A stretch of DNA of 64,000 bases from assembly GCF_900185615.1 (NCBI RefSeq), contig NZ_FYAK01000005.1:169213-233212 (forward strand). Reading direction: 5' to 3'. The notes under the pieces were generated by a model. It was not told where the DNA came from, did no database searches, and was given only the letters and a program-made list of their open reading frames with translations. Positions within the stretch are counted from its first letter, which is position 1, and each line of letters starts with the position of its first letter. A program made the position numbers and the translations under genes. The DNA is from Photobacterium malacitanum. GTDB taxonomy: Bacteria > Pseudomonadota > Gammaproteobacteria > Enterobacterales > Vibrionaceae. Positions 40,301-49,385 of the stretch are shown here, in pieces.

Positions 40301-40928
40301 TAAAGTCCTTAGTTTCGCCTAATGTATACAGTTCCAGCTCTATATTCGCCCATGGATACTGAGTCACTTGGTAGTTTAAATTGCGCCAATAATACTGCAC
40401 TGGTAACGCTTCAAGTTGAGTTAAATAGCCAACAACATCAAAGTACTTACCTTTAAATGTCATTCGTAATGGATGAATATAATATCCCTGATCATCACCA
40501 TCCATTAACTGAGCGGCAGGTAATGACACCATAGTTTGTAACTGCAAGTCTTGGCTATGACCCAAGACTTGCTCAAGTACATTGGTCATTTCAGTTGCAG
40601 AAACCAAGCGCCCAACTTTATGTTGTAGCTCTGCCACCAATGCCCTATTTTTCTGTTCCAATTGCACGATTTGAGCTTCAACCTTTTGATTAGGATTCTG
40701 AGCTAATTGCCGTTGTAATTGGGTAATTTTATTACGAGTTGCGATCACATTATTGGCAGTCGTCTGAACACTATTGGTTTGGCTTTTTAACTGTAACCCT
40801 TGCGGCTCGAGCACCGTAAAAACACCAATAAAGCCAATCGCTACCCAGCCTGATATCGCAATCAGCCATTGCTCTCGTAATGATAAATTATTGAATTTTT
40901 GCTGGTATTCACTCCACGTCAGCGTCAT
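40290..40928 (-). CDS. mshJ: MSHA biogenesis protein MshJ (PilO/GspM-like)
   Basis: A 212-residue protein with one N-terminal membrane helix (about 21-41, WLIAISGWVAIGFIGVFTVL), a coiled-coil region rich in Gln (about 45-95) and a C-terminal beta domain with MTFKGKYFDVVGYLTQLEALPVQYYWRNLNY, which resembles PilO/GspM. It likely pairs with MshI in the inner-membrane alignment complex. The ATG overlaps the mshI stop by one base. Confidence 0.88.
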   Translation of the reverse strand: MTLTWSEYQQKFNNLSLREQWLIAISGWVAIGFIGVFTVLEPQGLQLKSQTNSVQTTANNVIATRNKITQLQRQLAQNPNQKVEAQIVQLEQKNRALVAELQHKVGRLVSATEMTNVLEQVLGHSQDLQLQTMVSLPAAQLMDGDDQGYYIHPLRMTFKGKYFDVVGYLTQLEALPVQYYWRNLNYQVTQYPWANIELELYTLGETKDFIGG

Positions 40929-42397
40929 TAATTTGTCCCTTGTAGGCGTTGAGCTTGCAAACTAAATCGCACCTGATTGCTCTCATCTCGGTTAATAGTC
41001 AATAACTGAAATCGGCGTTCAGCCAAGGTTGAATAACGATTAAATGTGCTTAACCAACGAGGGACGGCATCAGCGACACGAGCGCTGCCATTGATATTCA
41101 TGCCAGCAGCTGAAATTGAAATAGCTTCAATCGCGATATCAGTTGATGCCGCAGCAGCGAGTTGGGTTAACACTTCACCATAGCCAACCAATAAACTGGC
41201 ATCGTGATTGGCAACAGCTTTCAATGTTGCTTGCTTAGCGTTAATTTCTTGCTCTAATACACTAACGCGCTGCTGCTTTATTGGACTGACAATATGCAGT
41301 AATAGTTGCTTTTGAGTTTGGGCTAATTCAGCTTGTACTGTGGTTAACTGAGCATTATTGGCCACAATTTTAGGTGCTAATTGATGCGTTTTGAAACTAT
41401 AAAAACCACTGACCGTGGCGATTAACACCACCAAAGCTAACCAACTTAGTAGCATATTATTAAGTGTTAACCATTGCCGTTGAGGTTGCAGATGTTGAGC
41501 GTAAAGATTAATTGAGCTGTCAAAGCCTTGCTTAAGACCAGCCCAAGTTACACGTGCCGCAGTTGAGGTTAATGATGGTTGAGGTGGATCCAGAGCTTGA
41601 ACCGTGACATTTAAACGGTCATTTAATGCGAGAGCTAATTGATGGTTATCATCATTATCACAACTGATTAATAGCTGACTGATTGGATTGTCACGTAGCT
41701 GAGCGCTAACAAAGTCCAACGAACGTTGCAGCTCTAACGCCAAACTATCAAGTTGTAAAGATTGATTATCACTGTTCGGTGTCGCCACCAGCGAGACGTC
41801 AAAGCCTCGCAATTGGCGTTGAAAAAATAATTTATGCTGGCTAAATGCGGTTAATTGCAGGTTACCATTACCATAACGATGTACCACTAATTGGCTGCGA
41901 TTGTCTGCCGTGAACTCACTCCAAACCACACTTTCAACCGTTACGCAGCTGACATTACATCCAGCTGATTTACAGGCTGCAATAATTTTATTCAGTTGTT
42001 GGCGAGTACTAACAAACACCTGTAGCCGATCGTTTTGTAGGCAGCTAAAACCATCAGCGACGATATCTTCAGGCGCTTCATTGACTAAATCTTTAACCAA
42101 ATAAGGCAGCGCTAATGCTAGCTCATCACTGTTCAACTCAGGTTTATCTATCAATAAGCTCTGGTATAAACCTTGGCCTAAAATAATCGCAACTTGAGCC
42201 CCAGTTAATTGATGCTTGGCGATCAATATTTCAATTGCAGTTGGCCACTCAGTGGTCGAGGCAATTGAGACTGAATCAACAACAATATCGGCTTCGCTAC
42301 CAACAACTATAACAACGGCATCAGAAAATAGAGTAATTGCGGCATTTAGTGAGGGCTTTTTATGGGTAAGAAACGAAGCAAATAAGCGTTGAATCAT
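40928..42397 (-). CDS. mshI: MSHA biogenesis protein MshI (PilM/PilN-like fusion)
   Basis: A 489-residue protein that combines a cytoplasmic actin-like N-terminal half (about 1-310, with LALALPYLVKDLVNEAPEDIVADGF) with one membrane helix (about 320-340, MLLSWLALVVLIATVSGFYSF) and a PilN-like periplasmic domain with a coiled coil. This makes it equivalent to the GspL or PilM-PilN alignment proteins. It is the first gene of the mshI-G run; overlapping palindromes lie about 110 bases upstream. Confidence 0.88.
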   Translation of the reverse strand: MIQRLFASFLTHKKPSLNAAITLFSDAVVIVVGSEADIVVDSVSIASTTEWPTAIEILIAKHQLTGAQVAIILGQGLYQSLLIDKPELNSDELALALPYLVKDLVNEAPEDIVADGFSCLQNDRLQVFVSTRQQLNKIIAACKSAGCNVSCVTVESVVWSEFTADNRSQLVVHRYGNGNLQLTAFSQHKLFFQRQLRGFDVSLVATPNSDNQSLQLDSLALELQRSLDFVSAQLRDNPISQLLISCDNDDNHQLALALNDRLNVTVQALDPPQPSLTSTAARVTWAGLKQGFDSSINLYAQHLQPQRQWLTLNNMLLSWLALVVLIATVSGFYSFKTHQLAPKIVANNAQLTTVQAELAQTQKQLLLHIVSPIKQQRVSVLEQEINAKQATLKAVANHDASLLVGYGEVLTQLAAAASTDIAIEAISISAAGMNINGSARVADAVPRWLSTFNRYSTLAERRFQLLTINRDESNQVRFSLQAQRLQGTN

Positions 42398-42505
42398 GAT
42401 TAAAACAAGCCAAAAATGAGAGCCAAATAACAGCTCTGCACTTTAGGTAAAGAGTCTTTACTTCACAATATTTATGTATCAAATGTCAGATCTACATCAC
42501 TTTAA

Positions 42506-42528
42506 ATGATAACTATCATGTTAACATG
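42506..42528. promoter_or_regulatory. Two overlapping palindromes upstream of mshI
   Basis: ATGATAACTATCAT (42506-42519) and CATGTTAACATG (42517-42528) are perfect dyads that share three bases, in the 147-base gap between mshH and mshI. Overlapping dyads suggest operator sites for a dimeric regulator in the mshI promoter region. The protein is unknown; the first dyad has a faint likeness to a Fur half-arrangement, too short to call. Confidence 0.4.
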
Positions 42529-42544
42529 TTCAGCATCATCCCTT

Positions 42545-44479
42545 TTAGGCATTGGGCTCACGCGCCATTGGTTGCTCAGCGGCAAATAATCGACCTTGAG
42601 CTGCGACAATACCTAACTGTTGTAACACTCGCCATTCCTTCTTAGACTCAACCCCAACCGCAATAACTTGAGCATCACTGTTGGCGCATGCACCAAGCAT
42701 ACTTCTAACAAATAATTGATTTTCTTGGCGCTGATGAATATCACGCACTAGGCCTCGATGTAATTTAATATAATCAGCTTTAATATCTTTAATATAGTAC
42801 GTACTAACAATCGTTCGACCCGCTTTTGAAACCACCAGCTTACAGCCAAGGCCTGTTAACATCCGTAATACTGGCCGTATTGCATCTAGATGTTTCACTA
42901 ACATATTTTCTGAGACTTCCAGTAATAATCGATTCAATACTGGGCGCGGTAATTGCAATAGCTCATCCCGTAGCCATTTAACAAATTTTTTGTCACGTAA
43001 ACTAATGGTAGTCACATTAACCGCATAACTATTAGTCGCTGATTGCAGCTTAAGTAACTGCAAGGTTTGGCTGATCACCGCGCGATCAAAACGCACCGAA
43101 TAACCAACTTGTTCTACCGCTGTCATAAAATTCGATGCTTTAATAATATCGCCATTATCATCTTGTATTCGCGCAAGTAAGGCGTAACTCATGACTTGAT
43201 CATTAGCCGCCATAATAATTGGCTGTTGATATAATAATGGTCCACCGTGAAGCAGCGTTTTATCAATCAGAGTACGCCAACGAACATTGCCACGCGACTT
43301 ATCCCATTGATGATCTTTAGTGAAACTATTCCAATTATTTGCCCCTTGTAACTGCGAGCTACGTAAAGCCATATCAACTTCATCCATGATTCGACCGCGA
43401 CGATCACCACTATGAAAATAAGTGACTCCAATATGGCACCAGTTATCTTTTTCCATCGGTGCAGGAGGCGATAACCGCTCGACCGCATTCAATAGTTGAT
43501 TGGTAAAAAGTTTAATTTCTTTGGCTGGTTGTTGAGGAATAAGAATCGCAAATTCAGCATCAAAATAGCGGGCTAATACCGTATCAGGAAAACGCTGAAT
43601 AAAATTAGATAAAATAACACTGATATCCTGTAATAACTCTTCAGCAACAGTTCTTCCTTGCTGAGAACACAGTTCATCCCAATCACTTAAGCGTAATAAG
43701 ATCACCGCACCGTGATTATCTTGATCTTGTACCATCGATTGCAAACGACTATCAAACAACACTCGATTAGCCGTGCCCGTTAACTGATCTAAAAAGGTAT
43801 GGGTGCGAATAAAAGTATCAAATCGACTCCGCTCTTGACGGGCATCTTTTAGCTCACAAATTAATTGATCCAGTGCCAAACTAGCCGTTGCTGGCCATTC
43901 ATAATCATTGCCTTCAGCATATTGTTCAACTCTACCAGCCAAAATCATTCGCCCACGCTCTTCTAATAATTCAGAGCCATATAGCTGAGTTCGAAGCCAA
44001 TGTACTCCTCGCATCAAACCAAGAATAACAATTAACATCGCTAAAGAAATCGAAGACATTGCTCCAAGTGAATAGGTAAATTCACTATAAAGCGGAATAG
44101 CAGTGATAGTGACTTGATAGTCAGAATGTGAAGGCAGTTTATATTGATGACGATAAAGGACATTAGGATCAGGAATGACTTGATCACTTTTAAAATCAAA
44201 AACGGGGTGATTGTTATCAGTAACGGTTAATGTCACCACATTACTTGCGTTAAGCAATGTTGGTAGCCAGCGCGATAACGCTTGTGGTCCTTGAGGCTCA
44301 AAGATCTCTTGATCGATAACACTCACTACACCATCAAGGTAGTGCACTAATGCGTTTTGGCCGAGCTTACGAAAACTCAACGCACCACCAATAAAAATAA
44401 CTAAAATCGCGCAGATCACGATCATGGTAACAAAGGCAACTAAGCGATTTGTTAACTTCATCCTTGAGGCTTTTCTCAT
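42545..44479 (-). CDS. csrD: RNase E specificity factor CsrD / MSHA protein MshH
   Basis: A 644-residue membrane protein named MshH in vibrios and CsrD in E. coli. In E. coli it promotes RNase E decay of the CsrB/C small RNAs. Two membrane helices (about 14-35 and 145-165) flank a periplasmic part; a HAMP-like linker leads to degenerate GGDEF (ARYFDAEFAIL) and EAL (YALLARI) domains that lack catalytic residues. I took the ATG at 44479, preceded by AAGGA; ATGs at 44512 and 44461 are alternatives. It marks the start of the msh locus. Confidence 0.9.
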   Translation of the reverse strand: MRKASRMKLTNRLVAFVTMIVICAILVIFIGGALSFRKLGQNALVHYLDGVVSVIDQEIFEPQGPQALSRWLPTLLNASNVVTLTVTDNNHPVFDFKSDQVIPDPNVLYRHQYKLPSHSDYQVTITAIPLYSEFTYSLGAMSSISLAMLIVILGLMRGVHWLRTQLYGSELLEERGRMILAGRVEQYAEGNDYEWPATASLALDQLICELKDARQERSRFDTFIRTHTFLDQLTGTANRVLFDSRLQSMVQDQDNHGAVILLRLSDWDELCSQQGRTVAEELLQDISVILSNFIQRFPDTVLARYFDAEFAILIPQQPAKEIKLFTNQLLNAVERLSPPAPMEKDNWCHIGVTYFHSGDRRGRIMDEVDMALRSSQLQGANNWNSFTKDHQWDKSRGNVRWRTLIDKTLLHGGPLLYQQPIIMAANDQVMSYALLARIQDDNGDIIKASNFMTAVEQVGYSVRFDRAVISQTLQLLKLQSATNSYAVNVTTISLRDKKFVKWLRDELLQLPRPVLNRLLLEVSENMLVKHLDAIRPVLRMLTGLGCKLVVSKAGRTIVSTYYIKDIKADYIKLHRGLVRDIHQRQENQLFVRSMLGACANSDAQVIAVGVESKKEWRVLQQLGIVAAQGRLFAAEQPMAREPNA

Positions 44480-44618
44480 AGCATCCTTATTCACATATGC
44501 CATTAGTATCAATACGTAAGAGATCTAAACGATCTTAATCATTTTCTCATTGCTAAGCATACGCTACATTAGACCCGTAAATCGATTAATAATATTGTAA
44601 TAAGGAAATAACACGCTT

Positions 44619-45527
44619 ATGGATTGGATCACCTGTGCTAATAGTTTTATTACCGTCGTAGAGCATGGCTCATTAGCGCAAGCTGCAAATAAACTCAACA
44701 CCTCAAGTTCTGCATTATCCAAACGCTTATCGTGGTTAGAGAAACAGCTTGGGGTTCAACTTTTAAAACGCACTACTCGCCACTTAACCATGACCGATGC
44801 TGGCCAACTTTTTTACCAACGCAGTGCCTTATTAGTTAATGATTGGCAACAAATGCTCGCAGACACAACGGCAACCTATGGTGAAGTTGGCGGCATATTA
44901 CGTCTTGGTGCTCCACTCGCAACCGGTAGCCGTTTAATCGTTAATTACTTAACTGAATTCAGCCAATGTTACCCTAAAATAAAAATTGAGCTCCATACTG
45001 TCACAGCAGGCCAGCTTCCCGATCTTAATCTTGATGTCTTTATCAGCCGTGAAATCACGGAATTTAATTCTTGTAGTTATATCGCAACCAAATTGCTGAG
45101 CTACCAAAATGGGTTTTACGCCGCACCAACTTACCTTGAAAATAATCTCCCCATCACCACGCCAGAACAATTATGCCAACATAATTATCTGTTATTTGGT
45201 GAGCAAAACCATCAACAAGATCATATCTTTGAAAATAATCAACGGTTACGATTACAAGGTAATTTTATTACCACTAATCCAGAAGTACTGGTTGCAAGCG
45301 CTGTCGCTGGTATGGGGCTCATTTTAACCAGTAGCCAAACTATCAAGCGTGAATTGGATAATGGCTTACTGGTACCAGTATTGCCAACCTTAAAGCAACC
45401 AACAAATGCCATTTACGCCTATTATCCAAAATTAAATTACCACCATGTAAAAACAAAATTATTTATTGATTTTATTAAACAAAAATCATCACAACGCCTA
45501 GCAGCAATAACTACATTTGGTACTTAA
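44619..45527 (+). CDS. LysR-family transcriptional regulator
   Basis: A 302-residue LysR-type regulator. The N-terminal winged helix (FITVVEHGSLAQAANKLNTSSSALSKRLSWLEKQLGVQLLKRTTRHLTMTDAG, key part residues 10-65) is textbook, and an effector-binding domain follows. AAGGAA precedes the ATG. The protein resembles the large group near DsdC/YafC-type regulators, but I cannot name its target. It converges on the membrane sulfatase-fold gene at 45550, ending 22 bases from it, and does not belong to the core synteny of this region. Confidence 0.9.
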   Translation: MDWITCANSFITVVEHGSLAQAANKLNTSSSALSKRLSWLEKQLGVQLLKRTTRHLTMTDAGQLFYQRSALLVNDWQQMLADTTATYGEVGGILRLGAPLATGSRLIVNYLTEFSQCYPKIKIELHTVTAGQLPDLNLDVFISREITEFNSCSYIATKLLSYQNGFYAAPTYLENNLPITTPEQLCQHNYLLFGEQNHQQDHIFENNQRLRLQGNFITTNPEVLVASAVAGMGLILTSSQTIKRELDNGLLVPVLPTLKQPTNAIYAYYPKLNYHHVKTKLFIDFIKQKSSQRLAAITTFGT

Positions 45528-45549
45528 GACTAATCTCAGATAATGGCCA

Positions 45550-47019
45550 TTAATGGTGTTTAATAATTTCATCAGGATCATTTTTTAAGTGACTAAAGGG
45601 CACCATTTGATTACCACTTAATACTTGCAGACTCTTCTCTTGAGGCGCTTGATAAATACTAAACGCAGGTAGTTGCGCTGTTTTAACACCAATCCAATGT
45701 GAGAAAATAGACATAAAATCAAATGCACTGATTTGTTTATTTACTTTAATATGCTGCTTGATATCACTGGCTATTTCAATCAGTGGCACTTCGTAATTTT
45801 GCTTATATAAATCACCATGCACTAATTGAGTCTGTCCTTTGACGGTACTGACATTATTCAAACCATGATCAGAAAAATAGAATAATGAATAGCTTTCTTG
45901 AGTGGCTTTTAAATCATTAACTATCGTTTTTATAATGCTATCTGTTTGATTATAAGTAGATAAATAACAAGATAGATCTTTATCTTTTAATCCATAAATG
46001 TCTTTTTTAATTCGATCGCAAAAATTCTCATGTGATCCCATAATATGGACCACAATTAATTTTGAGCCCTTATAAGGCTGCGCTAATGCCTGCTTAAATA
46101 ACGGTAATAAGGCATAATCACTGGTATTGTTGCTAAGAAAATTACCTTTTTTTAAAAATTGTTTTTCGGTTGCATGCACTGCAATTGCTGACACTGCAGT
46201 ATCATACTTACCAATAAACCCTTGATTTGATAACCATATTGTTTTCATCTTGGCAGCATTAGCCAAAGTAATAATATTATTAACTGGGTGTAAATCTAAC
46301 CCATGGCTGATAGCAAGTGTTCGTGGTAATGACACCGCAGTATGAGAAGCTGTCGACAAATAACCATCAACTAAAATTGCAGGTGTTTGAGCTAAAAATG
46401 GCGTGGTATTAATTGGGTAGCCGTAAGCAGACATATAATCTTTACGCATACTCTCACCAACGATTAATACATAATTTTTATACTTTGGTTTAGCGCTTAA
46501 TATCGTCCAATTAGCACTCTGGTGAATACTTTTTTGAATTGCCTTCATTTGAACAATGTAGTGCACACTACTAATATAAATATGATCAATAAACACACTT
46601 AAAGATGAAAAATAAAAACACCCAATACCTAATAAAATAGCTGACTTCTGCCATGGAAAAGCAAACTTGACCTGTGCTAAATAGTAAATAAACAACAACA
46701 ATAAAATGGCATTAAGTCCCCATACCTTTGCTGGAACGGCTAATAAAAACTCAATACTTTCACGTTTATTCGTTTCAACTAATGATGCAATGATTCCTAT
46801 ATTAGGGTGACCATAAATATAACCCGATTGGAAGTATAATGTCGCCAGCAAACCAATGGGAAATATAATTCCCCATTTAAGCCAACGTTTAGATGACAAT
46901 AATATTAATGCTAAAAATAAACAACTAGTTACTACAAGTATTTGATTACCACTATAACCAACCCCCTTAGTAAGTAATAAAGATAATAAAAAAGTAATAA
47001 CGATATCTAAACGTTTCAT
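45550..47019 (-). CDS. Membrane sulfatase-fold protein, probable phosphoethanolamine transferase
   Basis: A 489-residue protein with about five N-terminal membrane helices (to about residue 155) and a periplasmic alkaline-phosphatase-fold domain. The nucleophile region is LIVGESMRKDYMSAYGYPINTTPFL and the metal-binding FYFSDHGLNN holds Asp and His. This layout fits the EptA/CptA/OpgE group that adds phosphoethanolamine to lipid A, core sugar or glucans; the acceptor cannot be told from sequence. The start is uncertain: no good ribosome site lies before 47019 or the in-frame ATG at 47040. Confidence 0.8.
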   Translation of the reverse strand: MKRLDIVITFLLSLLLTKGVGYSGNQILVVTSCLFLALILLSSKRWLKWGIIFPIGLLATLYFQSGYIYGHPNIGIIASLVETNKRESIEFLLAVPAKVWGLNAILLLLFIYYLAQVKFAFPWQKSAILLGIGCFYFSSLSVFIDHIYISSVHYIVQMKAIQKSIHQSANWTILSAKPKYKNYVLIVGESMRKDYMSAYGYPINTTPFLAQTPAILVDGYLSTASHTAVSLPRTLAISHGLDLHPVNNIITLANAAKMKTIWLSNQGFIGKYDTAVSAIAVHATEKQFLKKGNFLSNNTSDYALLPLFKQALAQPYKGSKLIVVHIMGSHENFCDRIKKDIYGLKDKDLSCYLSTYNQTDSIIKTIVNDLKATQESYSLFYFSDHGLNNVSTVKGQTQLVHGDLYKQNYEVPLIEIASDIKQHIKVNKQISAFDFMSIFSHWIGVKTAQLPAFSIYQAPQEKSLQVLSGNQMVPFSHLKNDPDEIIKHH

Positions 47020-47083
47020 AAATATAACAAGATAAACCATGAGGATAATATTAATAGTTTAGCTTAGCCCTACTATTTTTTAC

Positions 47084-47110
47084 ACAAAAAACCCAGCACT
47101 CGTGCTGGGT
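47084..47110 (-). terminator. Terminator of ssb
   Basis: ACCCAGCA (47091-47098) and TGCTGGGT (47103-47110) form an 8-bp stem with a CTCG loop. On the minus strand it is followed by six T, giving a classical rho-independent terminator 50 bases after the ssb stop. Confidence 0.9.
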
Positions 47111-47159
47111 TAGTATTAATATTTAAAAGTAATTATTATACTTTTAATCGATATAAGTC

Positions 47160-47714
47160 CTAGAATGGAATATCGTCATCAAAATCCATTGGTGGCTCAT
47201 TATATTGCTGCTGCGGTTGCTGTGGAGCAGACTGCTGCGGTGCTGGCTGATGTTGCTGTTGTGGTGCATAATTTTGCTGTGGTGCAGCAGCCGGTTGTTG
47301 AGGCTGACCCCAGTTACCTTGATTCTGCTGTTGTTGTTGACCACCCATCGGTGCGCCACCATTACGACCACCTAACATCTGCATAACGCCATTAAAGCCT
47401 TGAACAACGACTTCAGTCGTGTATTGATCTTGGCCTTGTTGGTTTTGCCATTTACGTGTTTGTAATTGGCCTTCAATGTAGACTTGTGAACCTTTACGTA
47501 AGTATTCACCAGCAACTTCTGCTAATTTGCCAAACAATGCTACACGGTGCCACTCTGTTTTTTCACGTTGCTCACCGGTAGATTTATCACGCCAAGACTC
47601 AGAGGTTGCAATAGTAATGTTAGCTACTGCACCACCGCTAGGCATGTAACGAATTTCAGGATCATTTCCTAAGTTACCGATTAAAATAACTTTATTTACG
47701 CCACGACTGGCCAT
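47160..47714 (-). CDS. ssb: Single-stranded DNA-binding protein
   Basis: SSB, 184 residues, coats single-stranded DNA in replication, repair and recombination. The OB fold is [41 protein letters not shown] onwards (residues 1-110). A Gln/Asn/Pro-rich flexible linker (about 115-170) and the acidic tip MDFDDDIPF, which docks partner proteins, follow. GGAG precedes the ATG. No LexA box is seen in its upstream region, unlike the shared ssb-uvrA promoter of E. coli, and galU lies between the two here. Confidence 0.97.
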   Translation of the reverse strand: MASRGVNKVILIGNLGNDPEIRYMPSGGAVANITIATSESWRDKSTGEQREKTEWHRVALFGKLAEVAGEYLRKGSQVYIEGQLQTRKWQNQQGQDQYTTEVVVQGFNGVMQMLGGRNGGAPMGGQQQQQNQGNWGQPQQPAAAPQQNYAPQQQHQPAPQQSAPQQPQQQYNEPPMDFDDDIPF

Positions 47715-48372
47715 AGTTCACTCCAAAGCTGATAGCGACGGTATTGGGTGTTAATAGCCGCTTAGTCAAAGTTTATACTCAATCACGCAGTTTATCATGT
47801 CAGCAAGGTCAAGGCATAGCGCCAAAGTAGGTTATAGGGCGCAATTATCCATACAAAATACAACTAAATAACAACAATGATATAACCAAGATTTATATAA
47901 GACCGCAATGACAATAGTAGCAGCATCAAAACTGTCATTTTTATGACACTTCAATGCTTTTAATATATATAATATGTAAGGTATAACTATATTATCAATG
48001 TGAAATGCTTAATTTAATCGAAGAATTATTGATAAAAATATTGAAGATAATAGTAACTATATTAAAAATAAATAACACCTAATATAAAGTAAATAGTATG
48101 GCTGTTATAATATAAACCATACTTTAAGCATGAATATAAGGATTGTCATTAGGGTTAATAATTAAAGATTATACATATTTGATTTATTGTTATATTTTGC
48201 GATAACAACGATGATATTAAGTTGATTTATTGTTTAAAATCTCTAACATTACGATGCGATTAGGAATTAACAAAACAATAATAACTATTGTTTTGTTAAT
48301 TCTCACTAACGAAATTAGCGGTAAGATTTCAATCTACGCTCATAATTAATTACATAAAATCTAGGAAACACT
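47715..48372. other. AT-rich divergent region between ssb and galU
   Basis: A 658-base gap with no credible open frame. It has the ssb promoter on the left and the galU promoter and leader on the right. Structure seen: TGTCAT/ATGACA at 47933-47948, an AGTATGG/CCATACT pair at 48095-48123 enclosing a TATAAT (48106-48111), and a perfect 17-bp inverted repeat at 48264-48302. No tRNA or recognised riboswitch is visible. Confidence 0.6.
48264..48302. repeat. Perfect 17-bp inverted repeat upstream of galU
   Basis: GAATTAACAAAACAATA (48264-48280) is repeated in reverse complement as TATTGTTTTGTTAATTC (48286-48302), with a five-base spacer ATAAC. It ends 70 bases before the galU start. There is no following T-run on either strand, so it is not a simple terminator; an operator or a 5'-leader hairpin is more likely. 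Confidence 0.75.
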
Positions 48373-49239
48373 ATGATCAAGAAATGTCTATTTCCAGCAG
48401 CGGGCTACGGTACACGATTTCTTCCAGCAACGAAGTCAATGCCAAAAGAGATGATGCCAATCGTAAACAAGCCTTTGATTGAGTACGGTGTTGAGGAAGC
48501 GATTGAAGCTGGCATGAACGGTATGTGTATCGTTACTGGTCGTGGTAAAAACACCTTAATGGATCACTTTGATAAAAATTACGAGCTAGAGCACCAAATC
48601 AGCGGTACGAATAAAGAAGAACTATTATTTGATATCCGTCGCGTAATTGATTCAGCTCACTTCACTTACATTCGTCAAGGTGAAATGAAAGGTTTAGGCC
48701 ATGCAATCCTTATGGGTCGTGAGCTAGTAGGTAACGAACCTTTTGCTGTAGTACTTGCCGATGACCTTTGTGTCAACGAAGAGCAAGGTGTACTGGCTCA
48801 AATGGCTGCACTTTACAAGCAATTCCGTTGTTCTATCGTTGCTGTTGAAGAAGTACCAGAAGAAGATACCCATAAATACGGTGTGATCGCAGGCCAAATG
48901 ATTCGTGATGATCTATTCCGTGTTGATAACATGGTAGAGAAGCCTGAACCAGGTACAGCGCCAAGCAACCTAGCAATTATCGGTCGTTACATTCTAACCC
49001 CTGATATTTTTGATATCATCGAAGAAACAGAACCAGGTAAAGGCGGCGAAATCCAAATTACTGACGCCCTACTAAAACAAGCACAATCTGGTTGTGTACT
49101 TGCATTTAAATTTAAAGGTAAGCGTTTTGACTGTGGTAGCGTTGATGGTTACATTGAAGCGACAAACTACTGCTACGAAAACATTTATAAGAAAGACGAA
49201 TCTTCAAAGCTAGCTAAACAACAAACTAGCAAGAAGTAA
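48373..49239 (+). CDS. galU: UTP-glucose-1-phosphate uridylyltransferase
   Basis: Makes UDP-glucose for LPS core, capsule, exopolysaccharide and trehalose pathways. The 288 residues carry the nucleotide-binding PAAGYGTRFLPATKSMPKEM, the catalytic Lys region (MVEKPEPGTAPSNLAIIGRY) and the TGRGKNTLMDHFD block, all typical of bacterial GalU. AGGAA precedes the ATG. Codon use is more biased than in neighbours, with few rare codons, suggesting high expression. It ends at its own terminator before uvrA. Confidence 0.96.
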   Translation: MIKKCLFPAAGYGTRFLPATKSMPKEMMPIVNKPLIEYGVEEAIEAGMNGMCIVTGRGKNTLMDHFDKNYELEHQISGTNKEELLFDIRRVIDSAHFTYIRQGEMKGLGHAILMGRELVGNEPFAVVLADDLCVNEEQGVLAQMAALYKQFRCSIVAVEEVPEEDTHKYGVIAGQMIRDDLFRVDNMVEKPEPGTAPSNLAIIGRYILTPDIFDIIEETEPGKGGEIQITDALLKQAQSGCVLAFKFKGKRFDCGSVDGYIEATNYCYENIYKKDESSKLAKQQTSKK

Positions 49240-49254
49240 GTAAACCAAACATAT

Positions 49255-49288
49255 AAAAAATCCCGCTTTTTAGAGCGGGATTTTTTTT
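49255..49288 (+). terminator. Terminator of galU
   Basis: AAAAAATCCCGCT (ending 49267) and AGCGGGATTTTTT (from 49274) pair as a 13-bp stem with a T-run of eight bases, a strong rho-independent terminator 15 bases after the galU stop. Confidence 0.93.
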
Positions 49289-49296
49289 ATTCGTGC

Positions 49297-49316
49297 TACT
49301 GTGTTTTTATTCAGTA
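49297..49316. promoter_or_regulatory. LexA (SOS) box upstream of uvrA
   Basis: TACTGTGTTTTTATTCAGTA has the CTG-N10-CAG core and the flanking TA and TA of the gammaproteobacterial LexA operator, with symmetric outer arms. It lies 70 bases before the uvrA start and after the galU terminator, so it should repress uvrA alone. Confidence 0.85.
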
Positions 49317-49385
49317 TCTTTTGCTCATTAAAAGCGGCTATGAAATACTAGTCACTTACAATCTAGCAAAAGAATAGTGATTGGT

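Noticed and set aside
42480..42505. CRP-like site near mshI (AGTGATGTAGATCTGACA on the minus strand)
   Set aside because: The right half reads TCTGA at the proper spacing instead of TCACA; the match is shifted by a base and too weak.
45528..45549. TAATGGCCATTA palindrome between the LysR gene and the transferase gene as a terminator
   Set aside because: It has no loop and no T-run; the two genes simply end close together.
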